Counted from the first letter of the stretch, positions 14,850 through 24,074 are shown. The stretch: 64,000 bases of DNA from Nocardioides lianchengensis (GCF_900101465.1 NZ_FMZM01000009.1:122663-186662), one strand, 5' to 3'. Notes: generated from the sequence alone by a model not told the origin. A program made the numbers and translations.

Positions 14850-17309
14850 TCAGTGCGGCGCGAGTCCCAGCCGTCGGGCCAGGTACGGCGCGGTCGCGCC
14901 GACGCCGGCCGCCGCGACGTCGTACGGCGTGCCGGTGGCGACCACCCGCCCGCCCGCGTCACCGCCGCCGGGACCGAGGTCGACCAGCCAGTCCGCGGTG
15001 GCGATGGTCGGCAGGTCGTGCTCGACCAGGACCACGGTGCTGCCGGCGTCGACCAGGCCGTGCAGCTGGCGCAGCAGCAGGTCGATGTCGGCCGGGTGCA
15101 GGCCGGCCGTGGGCTCGTCGAGCAGGTAGAGGGCGTGGCCGCGCCGGGCCCGCTGCAGCTCGGTGGCCAGCTTGATCCGCTGGGCCTCTCCTCCGCTGAG
15201 CTCGGTGGCCGGCTGGCCCAGGCGGAGGTAGCCGAGGCCGACGTCGCGCAGCGCCTCGAGGCTGCGGGTGATCCCGGCGGCGGCGCCGTCGAGGAGGGCC
15301 GCGGCCTCGTCGACCGACAGGGCGAGCACGTCCGCGACCGAGAGGTCGCGGTAGGTCACCTCGAGAGTCTCGGCGTTGTAGCGGGCACCATGGCAGGTCG
15401 GGCAGGGACCGTAGGTGCCGGGCAGGAAGAGCAGTTCGACGGAGACGAAGCCCTCCCCGTCGCAGGTCTCGCAGCGACCGCCGGCGACGTTGAACGAGAA
15501 CCGGCCGACGCCGTACCCGCGCTGCCGGGCCTCGGGCGTGGCGGCGAAGAGCTTGCGCACCGCGTCGAACAGGCCGGTGTAGGTCGCCAGGTTGGAGCGG
15601 GGCGTGCGGCCGATGGGGCGCTGGTCGACGACCACGACCCGGTCGAACGCCTCCGCTCCGACGACCCGGCCGATCTCCACGGGCTGCCCGGAGTCCTCGT
15701 CCTCGTCCTCGTCGGCCGGCGGCTCCGGCGCCTGTCCGAGCTCGGCGCGCACCACCTCGGCGAGCACCTGCGAGACCAGCGTGGACTTCCCCGAGCCGGA
15801 GACGCCGGTGACGGCGGTCAGCACGCCCAGCGGCAGGTCGACCGAGAGGTCGCGCAGGTTGTGGCGGGTGACCCCGCCCAGGTGCAGCCAGGCGCTCGGC
15901 GTGCGCAGCTCGTGCTCGAAGCGCGCCGCACGGCCGAACAGGTGGTCGCTGGTCGGCGACTCCCGCACGCCCTCCAGGCCGGCCACCGGCCCGGACCAGA
16001 GCACCTGACCGCCTCCTCCCCCGGCCGCCGGGCCGATGTCGACGACCCAGTCGGCCCGGCGTACGACGTCCAGGTCGTGCTCGACGACGAAGAGCGAGTT
16101 GCCGGCGGCCTTGAGCTGGTCGAGCACGCCCAGCAGCGGCTCGGCGTCGGCGGGATGGAGGCCGGCCGACGGCTCGTCCAGGACGTAGACCACGCCGAAG
16201 AGTCCCGAGCGGAGCTGGGTGGCGATCCGCAGCCGCTGCGCCTCGCCGGGCGAGAGGGTGGTCGACGTACGGCCGAGGGAGAGGTAGCCGAGACCGAGGT
16301 CGAGGAGCAGGTCGATCCGGGCGACCAGGTCGGCGCTGATCCGGACGGCGACGTCGTCCTCGTCCCCGGTGGCCGAGGACCGCAGCAGCTCGACCAGCTC
16401 GGTGAACGGCAGGGCGCCGAGGGCGGCGATCGACACGCCCGCGAAGGTGACGGCCAACGCCTCGACGCGCAGGCCGGTCCCGTCGCAGACCGGGCAGGGC
16501 GTGCTGCGGACGAAGGCCAGCATCTTGGCGCGCATGGCGGCGCTGGCCGAGCTGGCCAGCACGTGGTGCACGTGGCTGCGGGCGCTGCGGAACGTGCCGT
16601 GGTAGTCCCGCCCGCCCCCGCCATCCTTGTCCTGCGGCCGGATCAGCACCGACGGCTGCTCGTCGGTGAACAGCAGCCACTGTCGGTCCTTCGCCGCGAG
16701 CTCGCGCCACGGCCGGTCGACGTCGATGCCGAGGTTCTTCACGATCCGGCGCAGGTTGTGGCCCTGCCAGGCGCCCGGCCAGGCCGCGATGGCGCCGTCG
16801 CGGATGCTCAGCGCGGGGTCCGGGACCAGCAGGTCCTCGGCCACGTCGTGGGTCACGCCGAGGCCGTGGCACTCCGGGCAGGCCCCGGCGGTCGTGTTGG
16901 GCGAGAACGCCTCGGCGGCGAGGTGCTCCGCGCCGGGCGGGTAGCTGCCGGCCCGCGAGTAGAGGATGCGCACCAGGTTGGACAGCGTCGTGATGGTGCC
17001 GACCGTCGACCGGGAGCTCGGGGCGCCGCGCCGCTGCTGCAGGGCCACGGCCGGCGGGAGACCGGTGATCTCGTCGACGTGCGGTGCCCCGACCTGCTGG
17101 AGCAGCCGTCGGGCGTACGGCGCCACCGACTCGAAGTACCGGCGCTGCGCCTCGGCGTAGATCGTGCCGAAGGCCAGCGAGGACTTGCCGGAGCCGGACA
17201 CCCCGGTGAACGCGACGATCGCGTTGCGCGGGACGTCGACGTCGACGTCCTTCAGGTTGTGCTCACGGGCTCCACGGACACGGACGTAGCCATCGAGGGG
17301 GTAGCTCAT
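14850..17309 (-). CDS. Short UvrA-like ABC ATPase (UvrA2/DrrC type)
   Basis: 819 residues against about 950 for housekeeping UvrA. Two ABC ATPase halves: Walker A GVSGSGKSS near residue 33 and GVSGSGKST near 495, signatures LSPGEAQRLRIA and LSGGEAQRIKLA. CxxC zinc modules are at CPECHGLG, CPVCDGTG and CETCDGEG/CPTCHGA. The reduced length between the first Walker A and its signature fits class II UvrA, which lacks the UvrB-binding part and is linked to drug or damage tolerance. Start ATG 17309 precedes YVRVRGAREHNLKDVD, the usual UvrA N-terminus. Confidence 0.9.
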   Translation of the reverse strand: MSYPLDGYVRVRGAREHNLKDVDVDVPRNAIVAFTGVSGSGKSSLAFGTIYAEAQRRYFESVAPYARRLLQQVGAPHVDEITGLPPAVALQQRRGAPSSRSTVGTITTLSNLVRILYSRAGSYPPGAEHLAAEAFSPNTTAGACPECHGLGVTHDVAEDLLVPDPALSIRDGAIAAWPGAWQGHNLRRIVKNLGIDVDRPWRELAAKDRQWLLFTDEQPSVLIRPQDKDGGGGRDYHGTFRSARSHVHHVLASSASAAMRAKMLAFVRSTPCPVCDGTGLRVEALAVTFAGVSIAALGALPFTELVELLRSSATGDEDDVAVRISADLVARIDLLLDLGLGYLSLGRTSTTLSPGEAQRLRIATQLRSGLFGVVYVLDEPSAGLHPADAEPLLGVLDQLKAAGNSLFVVEHDLDVVRRADWVVDIGPAAGGGGGQVLWSGPVAGLEGVRESPTSDHLFGRAARFEHELRTPSAWLHLGGVTRHNLRDLSVDLPLGVLTAVTGVSGSGKSTLVSQVLAEVVRAELGQAPEPPADEDEDEDSGQPVEIGRVVGAEAFDRVVVVDQRPIGRTPRSNLATYTGLFDAVRKLFAATPEARQRGYGVGRFSFNVAGGRCETCDGEGFVSVELLFLPGTYGPCPTCHGARYNAETLEVTYRDLSVADVLALSVDEAAALLDGAAAGITRSLEALRDVGLGYLRLGQPATELSGGEAQRIKLATELQRARRGHALYLLDEPTAGLHPADIDLLLRQLHGLVDAGSTVVLVEHDLPTIATADWLVDLGPGGGDAGGRVVATGTPYDVAAAGVGATAPYLARRLGLAPH

Positions 17310-17346
17310 CGTGACTGGTAGGTACCCGGCCGCCGCCTGCCCCACA

Positions 17347-17366
17347 ACCGGCGCAATTGCGCCGGT
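17347..17366. promoter_or_regulatory. 20-bp perfect palindrome upstream of the UvrA-like gene
   Basis: ACCGGCGCAATTGCGCCGGT is fully self-complementary, 38 bp ahead of the UvrA-like start and 17 bp past the PEP carboxylase stop. It could be an operator for the downstream gene or a terminator stem for the upstream one; no U-tract supports the second. Confidence 0.5.
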
Positions 17367-17383
17367 CGTGGAGCGGCGGCCGG

Positions 17384-20212
17384 TCAGCCCGTGTTGCGCA
17401 GCCCGGCCGCGATGCCGTTGATCGTGAGCAGCAGCGCCCGCTGGAGCTCGGGACTGGCGTCGGCGATGTCGTCACCGGTCTCGCGGGCCCGGGCCAGCAG
17501 GGCGACCTGCAGGGCGTGCAGCGGAGCGAGGTAGGTGTCGCGGAGGTCGAGGGTACGGCGGAGCACGGGCGCGTGCTCGAGCAGCTCGGACTGCCCGGTG
17601 ACCTCCAGGACCTCGGCCACCGTGCGCTCGTGCTCCGCGCGGATGGCCGCGAACACCTCGGCCCCGGACTCGGGGGCCAGCGCGCGGACGTAGCGCGCGG
17701 CGATGTCGAGGTCGGTCTTGGCCAGCGTCATCTGCACGTTGGACAGGAAGGTCCGGAAGAACGCCCACGATCCGTACATCTCGCGCAGCGACTCGCCGCG
17801 ACCGGCCTCGCGTGCGGCGGCCAGGCCGGAGCCGACGCCGTACCAGCCGGGCAGGATGATCCGGGACTGGGTCCAGCCGAAGACCCACGGGATCGCGCGC
17901 AGGTCGTCGAGGCCGCCGGCGCCGCCGGGGCGCTTGGCCGGGCGGGAGCCGATGTTCATCGAGCCGAGCGCGTCGACGGGGGTGGCCTCCACGAAGAACG
18001 GCAGCAGCGCCGGGTCGCGGACCAGAGCGCGGTAGGCCTCCTGACCGGCGCCGGCCACCTGACCCATGGCGGCGTCCCAGTCGGCGAGGACGTCGGGCGG
18101 CAGCTGCTGGTCGCGGTGCAGCAGGGTCGCCTCGATGACCGCCGCGAGGGCACCCTCCAGGTTCCAGCGGCCGAGCCCGGGCAGGGAGTACTTGTCGGAG
18201 ATGACCTCGCCTTGCTCGGTGATCTTGATCGGGCCCACCAGGCTGCCGTTGGGCTGCGCCATGATCGCCTCGGCGGTCGGGCCGCCGCCGCGGCCGACGG
18301 AACCGCCCCGGCCGTGGAAGAGCCGCAGCGTCACGCCGTGCGCGGCGGCGATGTCGCGCAGGGCCCGCTGGGCGCGGTGGATCTGCCACTGTGAGGCGGC
18401 GATGCCGGCGTCCTTCGAGGAGTCGGAGTAGCCGAGCATGATCTCCTGCACGTCGCCGCGCGCGGTCACCACCCGGCGGTACGACGGGTCGCCCAGCAGC
18501 GCCTCGAGCAGCGGCCCGGCGAGCTCGAGCTCCGCGACGGTCTCGAACAGCGGGGCGAAGCCGATCCGCGCGGTCGCCGGCTGCTCGGGCGAGCCGAGGT
18601 CGACCAGGCCGGCCTCACGGGCCAGCACGACCGCCGCGAACAGGTCGTCGACGTCGTGGGTCATCGACACGATGTAGGTCTCGACGGTGTCCGCGCCGTA
18701 CAGGTCGAGCGCCTGGCGGATGGTCCCCATCAGGTCGAGCGACGCGGTCGCCGCCTCGCCGAGCCCGCTGACCGCGGCGCCCGCCAGCGGGCGGCGCGAG
18801 CCCATCTCGGCCGAGAGCAGGGCGATCCGCTCGGGGCGCTCCAGCTCGTCGTACGGCGCGTCGAGCTCGCCGAGCCGGTCGAACAGCTCCGCCAGCGCCG
18901 CGTGGTGCTTGCCGCTGTGCTCGCGCACGTCCATGGTCGCCAGCTGGGTGCCGAACGCGACGGCGGTGCGCAGCAGCCGCAGCACCGTGCCGTTGCCGGT
19001 CAGGTCGTCGCCGTGGGCGAGCATCGAGTCGCGGACCAGCTGCAGGTCGGCGACCAGCTCGTCGAACGACGCGTAGTCGCGGCCCGGCTCGTGCGGCGTG
19101 CCGTTGACGACCCGGTCCCGGGTGCGCTGCAGGCGGACCCGCACGAAGCTCAGCTTGAGCCGGTAGGGCTCGTCGGCGTTCAGCCGGCGGATGGTGCTCC
19201 AGGTGACCGGCAGCGCCGCGGCGTCGACCTCGAGCGACTCGCGCAGCGCCTCGCTGCACGGCACCACCCGGGTCGAGGACGTCATCTCGGTGAGCGCCTC
19301 CTCGACGAGGCCGACCAGCTCCGCCGTACCGGAGAGGAACTGCAGGCGGAGGATCTCCAGGGTGACCGCGGGCGTGACGTTGGGGTTGCCGTCGCGGTCG
19401 CCGCCGGCCCAGGTGCCGAACCGCAGGGGGCGGGCCGTGGCCGGCAGCTCGAGGCCCAGGCGGGCGACCTGCCGGTCCAGCTCCTCGAGCAGGTCGGGGA
19501 CGACGTCCTCCGCGATCGAGCGGAGGTAGTAGACCGCGGTCCGCGCCTCGTCGACCGGCTCCGGCCGGACCGCCCGGAGCTCGTCGGTCTGCCAGACCAG
19601 GTCGACCAGCTCCGCCAGCCGGCGCTCGTCGCGCGGCCGCTGGGACGCGGGCCGCGACCGGTCCTCCAACAGCGCCACCGTCTCGGCCACCTTGCGCAGC
19701 AGTCGCAGCACCGTGCGCCGCGATGCCTCGGTCGGGTGCGCGGTGAACACCGGCCGGTACTCGACCTTGCCCAGCACCTCGGCCACCAGCGTCGTGTCGA
19801 GCTCGCCGGCCTCCACCGCGGCCGCGACCCGGTCCACCGTCTGGGTCAGAGGGCCGGCGGCCTGGCCGGTCACCTCGCGCCACCGGTGCAGCTGCTCGGT
19901 CACGTTCACCAGCTGGAAGTACGCCGTGAACGCCCGCGCGAGCTGGACCGCCGTGGCGTCGTCGACCGACCCCAGCACCGCGACCAGCTCCCCGTCGTCC
20001 TGCCGGGCGAGCACCCGCACCCGCTCGACGAGGGCCAGCAGCTCCGGCCCCTCGTGGCGACTCAGGGCCTCCCCGAGCAGCGTCGTCAGCTGCCGTACCG
20101 ACGCGCGCAGCGCCGTGTGCTGCTCGTCGGAGGACACCCCCGACCCGAACTGGGCGACGTCCGGCTCACGCCGGTCCGCGTCGATCATGTCCTGGGTACT
20201 CGCGTCAGCCAC
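17384..20212 (-). CDS. ppc: Phosphoenolpyruvate carboxylase
   Basis: 942 residues from GTG 20212 (ATG 20188 is an alternative with a weak AGGA site). Anaplerotic enzyme: PEP + HCO3- to oxaloacetate, cytosolic. All landmarks are intact: FTAHPTEASRRT (catalytic His) near 157, GGDRDGNPNVTP near 245, LGYSDSSKDAGI near 590, FHGRGGSVGRGGGP near 630, PGLGRWNLEGALA, FGWTQSRIILPGWYG, and the C-terminal NTG involved in aspartate inhibition. Not part of a visible operon. Confidence 0.97.
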   Translation of the reverse strand: MADASTQDMIDADRREPDVAQFGSGVSSDEQHTALRASVRQLTTLLGEALSRHEGPELLALVERVRVLARQDDGELVAVLGSVDDATAVQLARAFTAYFQLVNVTEQLHRWREVTGQAAGPLTQTVDRVAAAVEAGELDTTLVAEVLGKVEYRPVFTAHPTEASRRTVLRLLRKVAETVALLEDRSRPASQRPRDERRLAELVDLVWQTDELRAVRPEPVDEARTAVYYLRSIAEDVVPDLLEELDRQVARLGLELPATARPLRFGTWAGGDRDGNPNVTPAVTLEILRLQFLSGTAELVGLVEEALTEMTSSTRVVPCSEALRESLEVDAAALPVTWSTIRRLNADEPYRLKLSFVRVRLQRTRDRVVNGTPHEPGRDYASFDELVADLQLVRDSMLAHGDDLTGNGTVLRLLRTAVAFGTQLATMDVREHSGKHHAALAELFDRLGELDAPYDELERPERIALLSAEMGSRRPLAGAAVSGLGEAATASLDLMGTIRQALDLYGADTVETYIVSMTHDVDDLFAAVVLAREAGLVDLGSPEQPATARIGFAPLFETVAELELAGPLLEALLGDPSYRRVVTARGDVQEIMLGYSDSSKDAGIAASQWQIHRAQRALRDIAAAHGVTLRLFHGRGGSVGRGGGPTAEAIMAQPNGSLVGPIKITEQGEVISDKYSLPGLGRWNLEGALAAVIEATLLHRDQQLPPDVLADWDAAMGQVAGAGQEAYRALVRDPALLPFFVEATPVDALGSMNIGSRPAKRPGGAGGLDDLRAIPWVFGWTQSRIILPGWYGVGSGLAAAREAGRGESLREMYGSWAFFRTFLSNVQMTLAKTDLDIAARYVRALAPESGAEVFAAIRAEHERTVAEVLEVTGQSELLEHAPVLRRTLDLRDTYLAPLHALQVALLARARETGDDIADASPELQRALLLTINGIAAGLRNTG

Positions 20213-20271
20213 GGGGGTCAGTCTCCCGGGTCCGCGCACCGGCTGGACGACAGGGCTGTGTCCATGAGATG

Positions 20272-21732
20272 TCAGTGCGCCTCCTCGACCGACCGCGAGT
20301 CGGTCAGCGTGAGCGCCCCGGCGCCGGCGACCAGCCCGACGACGACCGCAAGGACCGCGTAGGTGATCCGCTCGCCGTGGAAGAAAGACGCGACCAGGTC
20401 GCTGCTCCACACGCCCGCGGGGAGCCGGGTCGTCACCAGCGCGGCGATCAGGGTGCCGACGACCGCCGTACCGACGCTGGTGCCGACCTCCTGGGCCGTG
20501 TCGTTGAGGGCGGTGCCGATCGAGGTGCGGTTGGCCGGCATCGCGTCGACCAGGGCGACCGCGCAGATGGTCATCACCGTGCGCAGGCCGATCGTCATGG
20601 CGACCATGCAGACCGCGATGGCGGCGTACCCGTGGTCGACGCCCCACGACAGGCCCCCGAGCGAGCCGGCGAGGAAGCCGGCACCGACGAGGCAGGCGAT
20701 CCGGTGGCCGAACCGCTTCGCGAGCCACTCGGACAGCGGCGTCGCGGCGATCATCGTGACGATGATCGGCAGGTTGGCCAGGCCGGCCCGGACCGGGCTC
20801 CAGCCGTAGGCGTACTGGAAGTGCAGGATCAGGCCGAACATCACGCTGGCCATCGCGATCGACGTACCGACCTGCGCGATGGCTGCGCCACGGACGGTGC
20901 CGCTGGAGAAGAGGCCGAGGTCGAGCATCGGCTCCGGCGTACGGCGCTCGTGGCGGACGAAGGCGAACCCGGCGGCGACGGCGCCGACGATCGAAGCGAT
21001 GGTGACCGCGGAGAGCCAGCCGTGCTCGACCCCGCTGGTCAGCGACCAGCAGGCCAGGCCGATGGTGGCGATGCTGAGGACGGCGCCGGGCAGGTCGAGC
21101 CGGTCCTTCGTGAGGTCCTCGGGCCGATCGGGCGCGACGCCGCGCCGTACGCCGATGGCGGCGATCAGCGCGATCGGGGCGTTGACCACCAGCAGCCACT
21201 CCCAGCGCACGTGGGCCAGCGCCGTGCCGCCGAGCAACGGGCCGAGGACGAACCCGGACATCCCGACGATGATCATCAGCGTCATGGCGCGCATCCGCAG
21301 CGCCTTGTCGTCGAACAGGCGGAAGACCAGCGAGTTGGTGATCGGTGCCATCGCGGCCGCGGCCAGGCCGAGCGCGGCCCGCAGCGCGATCAGCTCGCCC
21401 GCGGTCTCCACCAGGACGACCAGCAGGCTCAGCGAGCCGAAGACCGCCAGCCCGACCAGCAGCACCCGCCGCCGCCCGAGCCGGTCGGCCATCGCCCCGG
21501 CCGTGAGCAGCAGCCCGCCGAAAGTGAGCGAGTAGGCGCCGGTGACCCACTGCAGCGCCGTCGTACCGCTGCCCAGGTCGCGGCCGATCGTCGGCAGCGC
21601 GATCGACAACAGCGTGTTGTCGACCATCTCGACGAAGAACGCCAGGCAGAGGGCGGCCAGCGGGATCCAGGCCGCCCGGAGGGAGGTGTAGGTGCTCGAC
21701 GGCGCGGACGTCGTCACAGGGGTGGTGGTCAT
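20272..21732 (-). CDS. MFS drug exporter, DHA2/EmrB-QacA type
   Basis: 486 residues, about 14 helices. DNTLLSIALPTIGRDL in helix 1, LTAGAMADRLGRRRVLL motif A, GLGL-like motif C region GFVLGPLLGG. Proton-driven efflux of hydrophobic or cationic compounds is the usual role. ATG 21732 chosen over an upstream ATG because helix 1 begins 30 residues later. Four 11-nt direct repeats lie 25 bp upstream and may control it. Confidence 0.92.
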   Translation of the reverse strand: MTTTPVTTSAPSSTYTSLRAAWIPLAALCLAFFVEMVDNTLLSIALPTIGRDLGSGTTALQWVTGAYSLTFGGLLLTAGAMADRLGRRRVLLVGLAVFGSLSLLVVLVETAGELIALRAALGLAAAAMAPITNSLVFRLFDDKALRMRAMTLMIIVGMSGFVLGPLLGGTALAHVRWEWLLVVNAPIALIAAIGVRRGVAPDRPEDLTKDRLDLPGAVLSIATIGLACWSLTSGVEHGWLSAVTIASIVGAVAAGFAFVRHERRTPEPMLDLGLFSSGTVRGAAIAQVGTSIAMASVMFGLILHFQYAYGWSPVRAGLANLPIIVTMIAATPLSEWLAKRFGHRIACLVGAGFLAGSLGGLSWGVDHGYAAIAVCMVAMTIGLRTVMTICAVALVDAMPANRTSIGTALNDTAQEVGTSVGTAVVGTLIAALVTTRLPAGVWSSDLVASFFHGERITYAVLAVVVGLVAGAGALTLTDSRSVEEAH

Positions 21733-21756
21733 GGCGGTGACGCTAGGGAGCCGCGC

Positions 21757-21800
21757 CTTCACGGCGGTTTCGAGTCGCTTTCACGTCGCCTTCACGGTCC
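21757..21800. promoter_or_regulatory. Four 11-nt direct repeats, OmpR/PhoP-type site
   Basis: Units begin at 21757, 21768, 21779 and 21790. Each starts with C/T-TTC, and three of four continue as TTCACG (CTTCACGGCGG, TTTCGAGTCGC, TTTCACGTCGC, CTTCACGGTCC). One-helical-turn spacing is how OmpR/PhoB-fold regulators bind head to tail; Streptomyces PhoP boxes have the same 11-nt repeat with a TTCAC core. Confidence 0.55.
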
Positions 21801-21814
21801 GCGAACCAGACGAT

Positions 21815-21828
21815 CTGAACCTGTTCAG
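21815..21828. promoter_or_regulatory. Inverted repeat CTGAAC-CT-GTTCAG
   Basis: 6-bp arms with a 2-bp spacer, between the divergent exporter and the small membrane protein gene, 30 bp ahead of the latter's ATG. Likely a repressor site; the cognate protein is unknown. Confidence 0.45.
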
Positions 21829-21857
21829 TTCTGGACCGATCCGTGGGACCTTGGACC

Positions 21858-22106
21858 ATGACGTGGACGCAGGACGTACCGCTCGTGCCCCGCTACGCAC
21901 TGCTCGGCGCCGTCGGCCTCGGGGTGACGGGCGCCGTCGCCGGACTCGTCCTCGGACTGGCCGCCCACCCCGCGACCGCCTGGTTCGCCGTACTGGAGGT
22001 CGGCGTTCCCGCCGCCCACCTCGGCCTCCTGGCGGGCCTGGGCGCGGGCGCTGTCCGGGTCCGAGCTGGCCGCATCGCCCGACGCATCGCCGGACCGACG
22101 ACGTGA
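21858..22106 (+). CDS. Small two-helix membrane protein of unknown function
   Basis: 82 residues. Two hydrophobic stretches (about 11-35 and 42-66) end in a basic tail with several Arg. No conserved motif recognised. Divergent from the DHA2 exporter. Start ATG 21858; ATG 21843 would add five residues. Confidence 0.6.
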   Translation: MTWTQDVPLVPRYALLGAVGLGVTGAVAGLVLGLAAHPATAWFAVLEVGVPAAHLGLLAGLGAGAVRVRAGRIARRIAGPTT

Positions 22107-22118
22107 GTCCGGGGCGCC

Positions 22119-22313
22119 TCAGTCGTCCCGCCCGCAGGTCTCGACGTACCTGAGCCACGCGACCGGCACCGCGCGGACCACCGCGGCGTCCAGGCCGGCT
22201 CCGGGCGCACCTGTCGCGAGGAGCAGACACCCGTCACGGGGCGTGTGGACGTGCACCGAGTCGACGAACTCCTTGCGGCCGTCCTCGAACACCAGCAGAG
22301 CCGCCGTCACCAT
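22119..22313 (-). CDS. Small hypothetical protein
   Basis: 64 residues from ATG 22313. Predicted beta-rich (VTAALLVFEDGRKEFVDSV, then HVHTPRDGCLLLATG). No signal peptide, no helix, no motif recognised. It lies between the small membrane protein and the DUF222 gene. Codon pattern is typical of local coding DNA, but the product is unproven. Confidence 0.5.
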   Translation of the reverse strand: MVTAALLVFEDGRKEFVDSVHVHTPRDGCLLLATGAPGAGLDAAVVRAVPVAWLRYVETCGRDD

Positions 22314-22360
22314 GGGCCTACCGGAGAGCGCGCACCCGTGACCCTGCCGAGGGTTCTCGG

Positions 22361-23611
22361 TCAGGGCTGCGGAGTGGTGCCGGTGTGGTCGCGGACGAAG
22401 TTCAGACCGTTGGGTGATTGCCAGATGAAGGTGGTGTCGTCGATCTTGTCGTAGCGCCATCTGGTGTGGGTCTTGGCGCGGTGATGTCGCCGGCAGAGTG
22501 GTGCGATGTTGCAGTCACACGTCGGCCCGCCACTGGATGCTGGGTCGCTGTGGTCGTGGTCGCACGATCTGGCCCGGCGTCGGCACCAGGGGAAGACGCA
22601 GGAGTGCTGAAGCAGCGCCTGGCGTTCCTTCAACCGGTTGGGGACCTCGTAGGCGTCGACGTGGATGTGACCGGCGAGGTCGATCACCGGCTTGATCACG
22701 ACCTGGCTGTCGCTGCTCTGACACCAGGACCGCACCTGCTCCACCGAGATCATCGACCGAGTGTTCTCAACCCGGGCGATCGCAGCGTCGGCGAGGTGCA
22801 CGTGCACGACGACCTGGCGGGGTCGCTTGCGGTCCGGGTCCGGCTCGGCGTTGAGATCCAACGTCAGCTGGCGGCGGGCAAGGTCCCCGACCGCGATCGA
22901 GCGACGCGCATCGAGGGACAGGTCCGCGGCGATCGTGCCGAGGTGGGACGCACCCCGGGCGACCGCGTCCTCCAGATCCAGAGCGTCGACCAGGTCCAGG
23001 GTCCCGCGGACCTCGACGTGGCCGTCGAACGAGACCTGCTGGGACTCGATGTCGAAGTGCCGCACCTCGGCCGCGTCACGTGCCCGTTGGGCTGCTGTTT
23101 CGGGGTCGAAGCGGGTCCGGGCTTCTTCGATGGTGCGGTCGAGTTGGGCGATGGAGATCTTGTGTGCCACTGAGGCGACGTGGGTGTCGACGAACTCGGC
23201 GCCGTCTTCGGGGAGGTCGATGGTCTCGGCGGCGATGCGGCGGGCCTTCCACACCGGCAGGTCCAACGACTGCACGCGCTCGTAGACGCGTGGCAGGCGG
23301 TGGGCGAGTTCGACGGCGTGGCCGAGGTAGATCCGCCCGGAGTCGGAGGACATTCCGAGGGCGGCGGAGAACTCCAGCACGGAGAACTCGGCGATCAGGG
23401 GTGCTCCGGGGCCGGCAATGGCCATCTCGTCCTCACAGCCGCGGATCCACACCGCTGCCGCATCCTGCAGGGAGTCGGTGGAGTGCATGCCGGCCCAGGT
23501 CACCGCGGCGGCAAGCTGGTTCGCGGCCGCGCGCATCTCGTCGTGTCGCTCGGAGCGCACGTAGGACAGCACTGCCGAAGCGGTGTCGCAGTCGTCGAGG
23601 TCCCGTGCCAT
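22361..23611 (-). CDS. DUF222-HNH endonuclease (13E12 family), intact
   Basis: 416 residues. N-terminal DUF222 region (about 40-300) and C-terminal HNH module with CVFPWC, SCDHDHSDP, a GGP loop, NIAPLCRRHHRAKTH; all zinc cysteines and catalytic histidines are present. Predicted DNA nuclease of unknown target. Several M. tuberculosis 13E12 genes belong to the LexA regulon, and an SOS-type box lies 14-29 bp upstream here. The gene has lower GC and more varied codons than its neighbours, and two 95-bp repeats stand upstream. Both suggest mobility. Confidence 0.93.
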   Translation of the reverse strand: MARDLDDCDTASAVLSYVRSERHDEMRAAANQLAAAVTWAGMHSTDSLQDAAAVWIRGCEDEMAIAGPGAPLIAEFSVLEFSAALGMSSDSGRIYLGHAVELAHRLPRVYERVQSLDLPVWKARRIAAETIDLPEDGAEFVDTHVASVAHKISIAQLDRTIEEARTRFDPETAAQRARDAAEVRHFDIESQQVSFDGHVEVRGTLDLVDALDLEDAVARGASHLGTIAADLSLDARRSIAVGDLARRQLTLDLNAEPDPDRKRPRQVVVHVHLADAAIARVENTRSMISVEQVRSWCQSSDSQVVIKPVIDLAGHIHVDAYEVPNRLKERQALLQHSCVFPWCRRRARSCDHDHSDPASSGGPTCDCNIAPLCRRHHRAKTHTRWRYDKIDDTTFIWQSPNGLNFVRDHTGTTPQP

Positions 23612-23624
23612 GCGCCCATTCTAG

Positions 23625-23640
23625 TCGAACACATTATCGA
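23625..23640 (-). promoter_or_regulatory. SOS/LexA-type box of the DUF222-HNH gene
   Basis: Read on the gene's strand: TCGATAATGTGTTCGA, against the actinobacterial LexA consensus TCGAAC-N4-GTTCGA. The downstream half is exact and the upstream half has 4 of 6 bases. It lies 14 bp before the start codon. Confidence 0.6.
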
Positions 23641-23805
23641 ATGCGAGAGTCGTTCACAGCCTTGTTCGAACGGTCGACCCGAAAAGACCGAAAGCCAGAA
23701 GCAGCCTCGTGATGGCCCTTGATCACCGCGGACGATGAGCCCCCTTCTTTCTGTAAATGTCTTCGAACCGGCCTGGTGCACCGAGCAGACGCCACGGCAA
23801 GGTCC

Positions 23806-23900
23806 GACCTACCGGAGGTTGCTTGCTGGCTGCGGGGGTCTCGACGGGCGCTCAGGACTTCGTCCTTCACTGCTCGACCACCGGCGGGGACCACCGGTGG
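23806..23900. repeat. 95-bp tandem repeat, copy 1
   Basis: Differs from copy 2 (23909-24003) at 3 of 95 positions; period 103 bp. Contains GGTCTCGA at one side and TCGACCACCGG at the other, around a small hairpin AGGAC-TTC-GTCCT. This resembles REP-like palindromic elements common in Nocardioides (recalled, not searched). The 463-bp gap 23612-24074 holds nothing else recognisable apart from the SOS box. Confidence 0.85.
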
Positions 23901-23908
23901 CGGGGGCT

Positions 23909-24003
23909 GACCTACCGGAGGTTGCTTGTTGGCTGCGGGGGTCTCGACGGGCGCTCAGGACTTCGTCCTTCACTGCTCGACCACCGGCGGGGAGCACCGG
24001 CGG
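23909..24003. repeat. 95-bp tandem repeat, copy 2
   Basis: Near-identical to copy 1 in direct orientation. Ends 71 bp before the YggT-like gene. Open frames crossing it are repeat translation, not genes. Confidence 0.85.
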
Positions 24004-24074
24004 AGAACCTGGGGGTGCAGGTTCACCTGGGTCGGGTGAGGCGGGGGCGGGCGGGGCGGCGGCAGGTTCGCGGG

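Noticed and set aside
23806..24003. CRISPR array
   Set aside because: Two 95-bp units with an 8-bp gap; far too long and too few, and no cas genes.
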